Below, in pieces: positions 1 through 5,323 of a stretch of DNA of 7,203 nt. The stretch spans positions 2,116,679 through 2,123,881 of the forward strand of contig CM001047.1 of assembly GCA_000183865.1 (NCBI GenBank). The letters run 5' to 3'. The DNA comes from Listeria marthii FSL S4-120. Its GTDB lineage: Bacteria; Bacillota; Bacilli; Lactobacillales; Listeriaceae. The position numbers were made by a program, and so were the translations under genes. Positions within the stretch are counted from its first letter, which is position 1; every line of letters begins with the position of its first letter. The notes under the pieces were generated by a model. The model ran no database searches and was not told where the DNA came from. It saw nothing but the letters and a program-made list of their open reading frames with translations.

Positions 1-13
1 TAGAGGGTTTTTC

Positions 14-847
14 TTATTTTTTCGCAATGTAGGCAAAGATGCTTGAGATAAAAGCAGATGCCCCCATTAGAAACTGCATACCGAACACTTGTCGTTCATT
101 GCTACCAAAAGTAATCGCTAAATTTTCTTTGGCAAAATCAATCCAACTATTTACCGACAAATAATTGGTAAGTAAGATAAATGCCGCACCCATTAACACA
201 CCGATAAGTAGGTATGAAACTTTACGCCAAGCAAGTACAGTTACAAGTAGAAATACTACTGCCATAAAACAAGCAAAGTAGCCATCTAATGCCGTTGTAA
301 ATAAATAGCCTTCTTTAATATTATCCGAATGCAGTTGTTTAAAAATTGTTATCGCTGCATAAATCGAAGTCACTGCACCAAGAAGCGAGAAAAATCCTGC
401 AGCATAGCGCCATTTCGTTTTCCAGGCTTGATCCGTTGTTACTTCTTTTGCTTGAAACTTAGGTCCAACAAGCAGTGCAATCAGCACCAATACGCCAGCT
501 ATACATAATAACGTCCCAGACCATTCAAACGGCTGCGCGTACTCTAATTTCGCTAAGATTCGCAGCTGATAATAATAAACCGAAAAGGCTTGGAATAAAA
601 CAAAACACGCCACTAAAACTATACTAATGACACGAAAGCTTTCTTTTCTCATAAAAATAAAACCAACAATAAAAAGTCCTAAACCAAATAATAATAACAT
701 CCAATAATTCCATACAAATACAAAACTATTTTCTTCTGCTGTAAAGTAACCAATAACCGCACTTGTAAAACTATATAGCTGTGTGACGCCAAGTGCCACC
801 AGCAAACTACCACATATTCCTCTCCATTTACTAGGCAATTTGCCCAC
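14..847 (-). CDS. Uncharacterised eight-helix integral membrane protein
   Basis: A 277-residue, very hydrophobic protein with about eight predicted membrane helices, near residues 11-33, 47-66, 71-93, 110-128, 147-168, 186-206, 209-230 and 254-273. There is no cleavable signal peptide and no catalytic motif that I recognise. The two halves look related: KWR precedes helix 1 (residue 7) and helix 5 (residue 145), and an Arg-Lys pair precedes helix 3 (67-68) and helix 7 (208-209). This suggests an internal duplication of a four-helix unit. The start is a GTG at 845-847, preceded by AGGAAGG (851-857); a slightly later GTG or TTG start cannot be excluded. The stop is TAA at 14-16, and any terminator lies outside the window. 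It is divergent from the acetyltransferase gene with only 52 bp between them. Function is unknown; I cannot place it in a named family. Confidence 0.8.
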   Translation of the reverse strand: MGKLPSKWRGICGSLLVALGVTQLYSFTSAVIGYFTAEENSFVFVWNYWMLLLFGLGLFIVGFIFMRKESFRVISIVLVACFVLFQAFSVYYYQLRILAKLEYAQPFEWSGTLLCIAGVLVLIALLVGPKFQAKEVTTDQAWKTKWRYAAGFFSLLGAVTSIYAAITIFKQLHSDNIKEGYLFTTALDGYFACFMAVVFLLVTVLAWRKVSYLLIGVLMGAAFILLTNYLSVNSWIDFAKENLAITFGSNERQVFGMQFLMGASAFISSIFAYIAKK

Positions 848-887
848 TTCCCTTCCTATTTATGTCTTACCATGTTACCCTAACAAT

Positions 888-895
888 GAGGTGAT
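888..895 (+). promoter_or_regulatory. Ribosome binding site of the GNAT gene
   Basis: GAGGTGAT is an eight-base match to the anti-Shine-Dalgarno complement. It ends four bases before the ATG at 900. It decides the start: the same reading frame is open back to an ATG at 783, but that codon has no such site and lies inside the divergent membrane-protein gene. Confidence 0.85.
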
Positions 896-899
896 AAAA

Positions 900-1361
900 A
901 TGAACTGGACCATCTGGGATAAAAGCCAACCAGTCCCGATCCATCTATTGTTAGAGGCTGATCCTAGCGCAAAACAAATTGCGACATACTTCGACAAGTC
1001 TCACGTGTTCCAATTAGTACACGCTGATAACATCATCGGCATCGTTTGTTTATTACCACTAAATGAACAGCAACTCGAAATCATGAATATTGCTGTTTCT
1101 TCTGAATACCGCAACCAAGGCATTGGCAAACAATTACTCGAAAAAGCGGTTGATTATACGGTTCATAACCATTTTGCAGAAATCATCGTTAAAACTGGCA
1201 ATTCCAGTATTGACCAACTTGCCTTTTATCAAAAAAACGGCTTTCGGATGCAGCAGATTATGCCAAATTATTTCGTTGAGCATTATCCTGATCAAACCAT
1301 TATCGAAAATGGTATCGCTTGTCTTGACCAAATTATACTATCAAAAGAAATAAAATCCTGA
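900..1361 (+). CDS. GNAT family N-acetyltransferase
   Basis: A 153-residue cytosolic protein with the Gcn5-related acetyltransferase fold, which transfers an acetyl group from acetyl-CoA to an amine; the acceptor here is unknown. Motif A, which binds the acetyl-CoA pyrophosphate, is seen as IMNIAVSSEYRNQGIGKQLL (residues 61-80) with the Q-x-x-G-x-G/K core at 73-78. Motif B is TGNSSIDQLAFYQKNGF (99-115); Tyr110 sits where GNATs often have the general acid. Length is typical of a stand-alone GNAT. The layout resembles the YvbK-like group of Bacillus acetyltransferases as I remember it, a weak assignment. The start is set by GAGGTGAT at 888-895. The TGA stop (1359-1361) lies inside the left arm of the downstream terminator hairpin. 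The gene is monocistronic, divergent from the membrane protein and convergent with glmM. I could not identify a convincing promoter; it would have to overlap the 5' end of the membrane-protein gene. Confidence 0.88.
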   Translation: MNWTIWDKSQPVPIHLLLEADPSAKQIATYFDKSHVFQLVHADNIIGIVCLLPLNEQQLEIMNIAVSSEYRNQGIGKQLLEKAVDYTVHNHFAEIIVKTGNSSIDQLAFYQKNGFRMQQIMPNYFVEHYPDQTIIENGIACLDQIILSKEIKS

Positions 1362-1385
1362 TGACGTTGATCATCAGGATTTTTT
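1352..1385. terminator. Bidirectional rho-independent terminator between GNAT gene and glmM
   Basis: A perfect 13-bp inverted repeat, with left arm 1352-1364, a six-base loop 1365-1370 and right arm 1371-1383. On the plus strand it runs into a T-rich tract (TTTTTTGTTTG). Read on the minus strand the stem is followed by TTTTATTTCTTTT. It can therefore end both convergent transcripts. The stop codon of the acetyltransferase lies within the left arm, and the glmM stop is 10 bases beyond the right side. Confidence 0.9.
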
Positions 1386-1395
1386 GTTTGTTGTT

Positions 1396-2748
1396 TTAAT
1401 CGTTAAGTGCCATTTCTGAACGAACAACCGCTGAAATACGTTCACAATATTCGTCTGTTTCTTCTTGGGAAGCAGCCTCTACCATTACTCGTACTAGTGG
1501 TTCTGTACCAGATGGACGAACAAGAACTCGACCATTTCCAGCCATTTCCGCTTCTACTTCACCAATTACTTTACTTACTTTTGGATTATCCGTTACATGA
1601 TTTTTATCACTTACACGGATGTTTTCTAATTTTTGCGGGAAAGTTTTCATTTCAGCCGCAAGTTCAGATAATTTTTTCCCAGTAGCTTTCATTACGTTGA
1701 TTAATTGGATTCCGGAAAGAAGTCCGTCACCTGTCGTATTATGATCTAAGAAAATAATATGACCGGATTGTTCGCCGCCAAGGTTATAATTACCTTCACG
1801 CATTGCTTCTACTACGTAACGGTCACCAACGGCCGTTTGTACGTCTTCAATTGCAAGTTCTTTTAAGCCTTTGTAAAAGCCTAAGTTACTCATAACCGTT
1901 GATACAATAGTGTTGTTATTTAATAAACCTTGTTCACGCATGTATTTCGCGCAAATGAACATAATTTTATCGCCATCAACAATTTGGCCAAGTTCGTCAA
2001 TCGCAATAACACGGTCGCCGTCGCCATCAAAAGCCAAACCAACGTCTGCTTTTTTATCTAGGACGAATGCAGCTAATGTTTCTGGGTGAGTAGAACCAAC
2101 GCCGTCATTGATATTTAGACCATTAGGAGAAGCTCCCATTGAACTAATATCGGCATCTAAATCAGCAAATAAATGTGTCGCTAGGCCAGAAGTTGCTCCG
2201 TTAGCACAATCTAATGCAATATGATAACCATTAAAATCATTTTCAATTGTTTGTTTTAAGTACTGAATATATTTTTGTTTACCTTCAAAATAATCGCTCA
2301 CGGTTCCTAGACCTTCACCGCTTGGACGTGGTAATGTATCTTCTGGTGTATCAAGAAGTTGTTCAATTTCTTCTTCTTGATCGTCTGATAGTTTAAAGCC
2401 ATCAGAACCAAAGAATTTAATACCATTATCGTCAACCGGATTATGGCTGGCAGAAATCATTACGCTGGCAGAAGCTCCTTGCGCTTTTGTTAAATAAGCT
2501 ACACCTGGAGTGGAAATAACACCTAAACGCATTACTTCAATTCCTACAGAAACAAGTCCTGCGATTAAAGCGGATTCAAGCATTTCTCCGGATATACGTG
2601 TATCACGTGCAACAAGCACACGTGGATGTTCACCAACGTGACGAGTTAAAACATACCCACCCATACGACCTAATCTGAATGCAAGTTCTGGTGTTAATTC
2701 AGAGTTTGCTACACCTCTAACTCCATCCGTACCAAAATATTTACCCAT
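1396..2748 (-). CDS. glmM: Phosphoglucosamine mutase GlmM
   Basis: A 450-residue cytosolic enzyme that interconverts glucosamine-6-phosphate and glucosamine-1-phosphate, the step before GlmU on the way to UDP-GlcNAc for peptidoglycan and teichoic acids. All four alpha-D-phosphohexomutase signatures are visible: the N-terminal [11 protein letters not shown] (2-12); the active-site loop ISASHNP (98-104) with phosphoserine Ser101; the Mg2+ loop DGDGDR (241-246); the sugar-binding GGEQSGH (324-330); and the phosphate-binding RPSGTEP (411-417). Length matches the family. The frame is open for eight codons upstream, but [12 protein letters not shown] is the conserved N-terminus and an AAGGAGAG site precedes this ATG. 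In B. subtilis the order is cdaA-cdaR-glmM-glmS; here the order is kept except that glmS is absent and an acetyltransferase gene converges instead. GlmM is reported to bind CdaA and lower c-di-AMP synthesis in several Firmicutes. A terminator and a likely promoter separate it from cdaR, so it is probably transcribed at least partly on its own. Confidence 0.97.
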   Translation of the reverse strand: MGKYFGTDGVRGVANSELTPELAFRLGRMGGYVLTRHVGEHPRVLVARDTRISGEMLESALIAGLVSVGIEVMRLGVISTPGVAYLTKAQGASASVMISASHNPVDDNGIKFFGSDGFKLSDDQEEEIEQLLDTPEDTLPRPSGEGLGTVSDYFEGKQKYIQYLKQTIENDFNGYHIALDCANGATSGLATHLFADLDADISSMGASPNGLNINDGVGSTHPETLAAFVLDKKADVGLAFDGDGDRVIAIDELGQIVDGDKIMFICAKYMREQGLLNNNTIVSTVMSNLGFYKGLKELAIEDVQTAVGDRYVVEAMREGNYNLGGEQSGHIIFLDHNTTGDGLLSGIQLINVMKATGKKLSELAAEMKTFPQKLENIRVSDKNHVTDNPKVSKVIGEVEAEMAGNGRVLVRPSGTEPLVRVMVEAASQEETDEYCERISAVVRSEMALND

Positions 2749-2755
2749 TTCATTA

Positions 2756-2763
2756 CTCTCCTT
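2756..2763 (-). promoter_or_regulatory. Ribosome binding site of glmM
   Basis: AAGGAGAG on the minus strand lies seven bases before the ATG at 2746-2748. It supports this start over an in-frame ATG eight codons upstream (2770-2772), because the site would fall inside the extended reading frame. Confidence 0.85.
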
Positions 2764-2841
2764 CTGAGTCATTCATTATCTAAATGATTTTTGTTTGTCG
2801 TTTCGTAGTTACTTTTCAAATGCTGGTTCTATATTTGTTCA

Positions 2842-2880
2842 CTCTCAACCATACATCTGTTATTATACCTTTTTTGAGAG
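2842..2880. repeat. Inverted repeat flanking the -10 of the glmM promoter
   Basis: CTCTCAA (2842-2848) and TTGAGAG (2874-2880) on the plus strand form a perfect 7-bp inverted repeat separated by 25 bases. The arm centres are 32 bp apart, close to three helical turns. One arm lies in the -35/-10 spacer and the other just downstream of the expected start of transcription. The geometry fits an operator for a dimeric regulator, but no regulator is known to me and chance is possible. Confidence 0.35.
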
Positions 2881-2890
2881 AAAATTTCAT
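2862..2890 (-). promoter_or_regulatory. Probable sigma-A promoter of glmM
   Basis: On the minus strand there is a perfect TATAAT (2862-2867) with ATGAAA (2885-2890, four of six matches to TTGACA) 17 bp upstream. Transcription would begin near 2855, giving a 5' untranslated region of about 105 bases before glmM. Together with the terminator just upstream at 2945-2981, this argues that glmM can be expressed independently of cdaA-cdaR. Confidence 0.65.
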
Positions 2891-2944
2891 CCCTCTACGT
2901 TAAAACGTTGCTATCACTCACTTCTATGTATTAAAAGCTTTTGT

Positions 2945-2981
2945 AAAAAAGGAGGAGTATGAGACATACGCCCCACACTCC
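2945..2981 (-). terminator. Rho-independent terminator after cdaR
   Basis: On the minus strand, seven bases after the cdaR stop, GGAGTGTG (2974-2981) pairs with CATACTCC (2954-2961) with one G-U pair. Three more inner pairs, two of them G-U, are possible. A run of six T follows at 2945-2950. The T run begins three bases after the stem and there are wobble pairs, so it may be leaky and let some transcripts read on into glmM. Confidence 0.7.
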
Positions 2982-2987
2982 TTATGT

Positions 2988-4331
2988 TTATGTTTTTTTG
3001 GAAGGTACTTGAATCGATGCTTCTTTATCTGTAATGATGAAATCTGCTCTTCTAGGATTAATTACATAAGCGACATTATCTGGCAAACCATTCAATTCTA
3101 GCGGTATGCTATAATTTCCTGCTTTGCTTTTGCTTAAGTTGGCAATAACACTTAGATCTTTTGCTGCAATTCCATCGACTGTTTTCTTCTCTCCAGTGAT
3201 AGTTACAGAAACTTTTCCATTCGCAGGCGTAATCATCTGGGCATCGAACGTATTTTTCAATCCGCTCATATATACTTGCATATTAGAAAACGACTTGGAA
3301 ATTTTCGTGCTATTATCATCTGTATTTTCATCGCTTGTATCTGTACTTTGATTGTTCTCTGAGGTGGTATTATTTGCTTCAGACTTTTTTACGGTCTTTA
3401 TCTTCACCTCAATCGTCGTCGGTTGGACTGATTTCGCGCCGGTTGGAACGGGAACAGTCACCTCTTTGACGGTATCTGCTTTTATTTTAGAAACATCAAT
3501 TGGAATTTCGATTTCTTTGATTTTTTCAAGGACCGCATCGTCACCAACGACAACAACTTCTGACTTATCTGGTGTCATGCTGGAAATTTCAATATCATTT
3601 TCTGGCGTGCCTTCTTGCTTGATTTTCACTGGAACCGACTTCCCAACTTTTTCAACTGGGACGGTTACTTCTACTTCTTGTGGATTTACCTCCACGTCTA
3701 GCTTATTCAAATTACTGTCAAAAACAGAGACGGTTGCTTTATCGGTAAATTCCGATTTATGCTTGCCATCATTTTCGAGTGTTGCTTTGACGTAAGCGAT
3801 TTGTTCAATCGTATCTTTTGCACCAGTAATGGAGACTTTTTTAGGGTCGATTATTGGTGTTCCAGCTTGGTATCCGTCTGCAACAACAGATTTACTTAGT
3901 TCTACATCTACAGAGAATTTTTTCGTTACTTTTTCTTGTACGTTTACTGTCACTGTCGCAGGATTCACTTTTACTTTCAAGCGGTCAGATACATCTTTTA
4001 CTTGTAGTTTTACTTCTTGTGTCCCAATCGATGCATTTTTCAAATCTGCGTAAACGGTAAAGTCTTGCTGCGCTTTGGCAGATTGAACAATACTACGCGG
4101 GCCAGAAAGCGTAACGGTCACGGTTTCTGGAATTCCTGAAATGTATAAATTAGTTTTATCATAATATACTTTGACAGGCACGTTCTCAATGACTTCTGAA
4201 TCACTTGAAGCAGTTGTCGAAAAGGACGTGGCATTATTGTTATTAGCGTTCACCGATGTAAAAAGGATGGCTGCAAGTATTAGGGCTATAATCCGAATCG
4301 ACCATTTATTATTTAAAATTCGATCCATCAT
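2988..4331 (-). CDS. cdaR: YbbR-domain protein CdaR, partner of CdaA
   Basis: A 447-residue protein with one N-terminal membrane helix (about residues 11-27, after a basic start) and a large extracytoplasmic part. Four YbbR-type beta domains are visible at roughly 50-133, 138-223, 231-313 and 348-435, each with the pattern V-P-V-x-V near its start and a hydrophobic P-x-x-V-x-V strand at its end. Between the third and fourth domains lies an Asn/Ser/Thr/Asp/Glu-rich linker (about 316-343). CdaR is known to bind CdaA and modulate c-di-AMP synthesis; what it senses outside the membrane is unknown. I place the start at the ATG 4329-4331, which overlaps the cdaA stop as ATGA and lies nine bases after AAAGGAGG. 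An in-frame ATG seven codons upstream lacks a ribosome site, and the next codon is also ATG. The overlap implies translational coupling with cdaA. Confidence 0.93.
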   Translation of the reverse strand: MMDRILNNKWSIRIIALILAAILFTSVNANNNNATSFSTTASSDSEVIENVPVKVYYDKTNLYISGIPETVTVTLSGPRSIVQSAKAQQDFTVYADLKNASIGTQEVKLQVKDVSDRLKVKVNPATVTVNVQEKVTKKFSVDVELSKSVVADGYQAGTPIIDPKKVSITGAKDTIEQIAYVKATLENDGKHKSEFTDKATVSVFDSNLNKLDVEVNPQEVEVTVPVEKVGKSVPVKIKQEGTPENDIEISSMTPDKSEVVVVGDDAVLEKIKEIEIPIDVSKIKADTVKEVTVPVPTGAKSVQPTTIEVKIKTVKKSEANNTTSENNQSTDTSDENTDDNSTKISKSFSNMQVYMSGLKNTFDAQMITPANGKVSVTITGEKKTVDGIAAKDLSVIANLSKSKAGNYSIPLELNGLPDNVAYVINPRRADFIITDKEASIQVPSKKT

Positions 4332-5149
4332 TCGCTTTTGCCTCCTTTCCATTTAGAAAAGATAGAAGGTTTCTTTGCAGTTACTGTGACTAGCTCTTTA
4401 AGAAGAATTTTATGTAACTCTTCTTCTGAAACATCACGGAAAAGTTCTCCACCTTTAGTAAGGGAAATTCCGCCTGTCTCTTCGGAAACTACGATGGTAA
4501 TACTGTCTGTCACTTCACTAATTCCAAGTGCAGCCCGGTGACGCGTTCCAAGTTCTTTGGATAAAAACGGGCTATCTGAAAGTGGTAAGTAACTTGCTGC
4601 CGATGCAATTTCGTTTCCTTTAATGATAACAGCTCCATCATGAAGCGGTGTATTAGGAATAAAGATATTAATTAATAATTGAGAAGAAATTTTTGCATTT
4701 AGCGGAATACCTGTTTCAATATAATCATCCATCCCAGTGTCGCGTGCTACTGAAATCAATGCGCCAATACGACGTTTCGCCATGTACTGGGTAGATTTTT
4801 CGATAGACTCAATTAAGTGGTGCTGTTCGCGCTCGATTCTTGATCCGTAACGAGTAAAAATATTGCCTCGTCCAAGCGTTTCTAAAGCACGGCGCAATTC
4901 CGGTTGGAAGATAATTATAATTGCAAGGAATCCCCAAGTAAGCATCTGATCCGTAATCCATTCAACTGTTTGGAGACCAAAAAATCCGCTTAATAGTTTG
5001 ACTGCAATGATAATAAAAATGCCTTTTAATAATTGTACTGCTTTTGTACCTCGGATTAACATGATCACTTTATAAATTACAAACCATACGACAAGAATAT
5101 CTACAATATTTGCTAGATAATGCAATATCGACATATTGGAAAAATCCAT
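4328..5149 (-). CDS. cdaA: Diadenylate cyclase CdaA (DacA)
   Basis: A 273-residue membrane-anchored enzyme that condenses two ATP into cyclic di-AMP, the messenger that controls potassium and osmolyte uptake and cell-wall homeostasis. Three membrane helices are seen at about 12-31, 38-57 and 66-83, followed by a short linker helix and the cytosolic DAC domain (about 100-260). The catalytic signatures are intact: DGA at 171-173 (4631-4639) and RHR at 203-205 (4535-4543), inside LHDGAVII and GTRHRAALG. Length and motif positions equal those I remember for the Listeria enzyme. The start MDFSNMS is supported by GGAGGTGA upstream; an in-frame ATG ten codons earlier has no ribosome site and lies in a hairpin. 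The gene is first of the cdaA-cdaR pair, overlaps cdaR by ATGA, and has its own extended -10 promoter after the terminator of the maltose phosphorylase gene. Confidence 0.97.
   Translation of the reverse strand: MDFSNMSILHYLANIVDILVVWFVIYKVIMLIRGTKAVQLLKGIFIIIAVKLLSGFFGLQTVEWITDQMLTWGFLAIIIIFQPELRRALETLGRGNIFTRYGSRIEREQHHLIESIEKSTQYMAKRRIGALISVARDTGMDDYIETGIPLNAKISSQLLINIFIPNTPLHDGAVIIKGNEIASAASYLPLSDSPFLSKELGTRHRAALGISEVTDSITIVVSEETGGISLTKGGELFRDVSEEELHKILLKELVTVTAKKPSIFSKWKGGKSE
4341..4348 (-). promoter_or_regulatory. Ribosome binding site of cdaR within the cdaA 3' end
   Basis: AAAGGAGG on the minus strand lies inside the last codons of cdaA, nine bases before the ATG at 4329-4331. It selects that start over the ATG at 4350-4352, which lies upstream of the site. 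Confidence 0.8.
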
Positions 5150-5153
5150 CACT

Positions 5154-5161
5154 TCACCTCC
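5154..5161 (-). promoter_or_regulatory. Ribosome binding site of cdaA
   Basis: GGAGGTGA on the minus strand ends four bases before the ATG at 5147-5149. It is a near-perfect Shine-Dalgarno and fixes the start of cdaA. Confidence 0.88.
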
Positions 5162-5170
5162 GTGCCTCTT

Positions 5171-5198
5171 GTAAACCATTTATGATCACATGGTTCAC
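5171..5198 (-). other. Hairpin in the cdaA 5' untranslated region
   Basis: On the minus strand GTGAACCAT (5190-5198) pairs with ATGGTTTAC (5171-5179) to give a 9-bp stem with one G-U pair and a 10-base loop. The stem begins about where transcription from the predicted promoter would begin (near 5199) and ends nine bases before the Shine-Dalgarno. It could protect the 5' end of the mRNA or affect ribosome access. It does not resemble a riboswitch class that I recognise. As DNA it could also be an operator. Confidence 0.45.
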
Positions 5199-5205
5199 TT
5201 TCTTT

Positions 5206-5234
5206 ATTATAGCATAAGAGTGCAGGCGGAAAAA
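5206..5234 (-). promoter_or_regulatory. Probable promoter of cdaA, extended -10 type
   Basis: On the minus strand TATGCTATAAT holds a perfect TATAAT (5206-5211) with an upstream TG (5213-5214), an extended -10. The -35 is weak (TTTTTC at 5229-5234 with 17 bp spacing), as is common with an extended -10. Transcription would start near 5199, about 50 bases before the ATG. Confidence 0.7.
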
Positions 5235-5248
5235 GCAATCATCCCGCC
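5225..5248. repeat. GC-rich inverted repeat over the cdaA -35 region
   Basis: On the minus strand GGCGGGA (5242-5248) can pair with TTCCGCC (5225-5231), seven pairs with one G-U and a 10-base loop. It stands out in AT-rich surroundings and covers the weak -35 region of cdaA. It has no T tract, so it is not a terminator for minus-strand transcripts. A protein binding site is possible but unproven. Confidence 0.3.
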
Positions 5249-5272
5249 AAAAATTAGAAAGATTTGTTAAAG

Positions 5273-5314
5273 AAAAAACTTGTTGAAAACGATTGTTATC
5301 GTTTCCAACAAGTT
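5273..5314 (-). terminator. Rho-independent terminator of the maltose phosphorylase gene
   Basis: On the minus strand a 17-bp stem (5298-5314 paired with 5277-5293, one G-U pair) with a four-base loop (5294-5297) is followed by a T run at 5273-5278. It begins nine bases after the maltose phosphorylase stop and should separate that transcript from cdaA. Confidence 0.92.
5293..5308 (-). promoter_or_regulatory. cre-like CcpA site inside the terminator
   Basis: The minus-strand 16-mer TTGGAAACGATAACAA fits every position of the catabolite-responsive element consensus WTGNNARCGNWWWCAW as I remember it. It sits in the terminator hairpin between maltose phosphorylase and cdaA, about 80 bp upstream of the predicted cdaA start of transcription. 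Because cre sites are themselves near-palindromic, the match may be a by-product of the hairpin. Confidence 0.45.
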
Positions 5315-5323
5315 CTATTGTCG

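Noticed and set aside
783..899. Extension of the acetyltransferase to an upstream in-frame ATG at 783
   Set aside because: It would run antisense through the 5' end of the membrane-protein gene, has no ribosome site, and adds residues unlike a GNAT N-terminus. The GAGGTGAT before 900 fits far better.
1407..1685. Plus-strand open frame opposite the glmM 3' end
   Set aside because: Antisense to well-conserved GlmM sequence, with no start signals and no recognisable domain.
2749..2772. Longer glmM start eight codons upstream
   Set aside because: The Shine-Dalgarno lies within this extension and the conserved GlmM N-terminus begins at the ATG 2746-2748.
2749..2860. A glmS-type ribozyme or a ydaO-type c-di-AMP riboswitch in the glmM leader
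   Set aside because: The leader is only about 105 bases, A-rich and weakly structured, and I see none of the conserved cores of these RNAs.
3124..4060. Open reading frames on the plus strand opposite cdaR
   Set aside because: They are antisense shadows of the Val/Thr/Lys-rich repeats of the YbbR domains. The proteins are low-complexity Ser/Thr/Phe-rich, without ribosome sites or family resemblance.
5150..5179. Longer cdaA start ten codons upstream
   Set aside because: The ATG is buried in the 5'-UTR hairpin and has no ribosome site; the strong GGAGGTGA precedes the later ATG.
5200..5276. A ydaO-type c-di-AMP riboswitch before cdaA
   Set aside because: The transcribed leader is only about 50 bases with one simple hairpin, too short for that aptamer.
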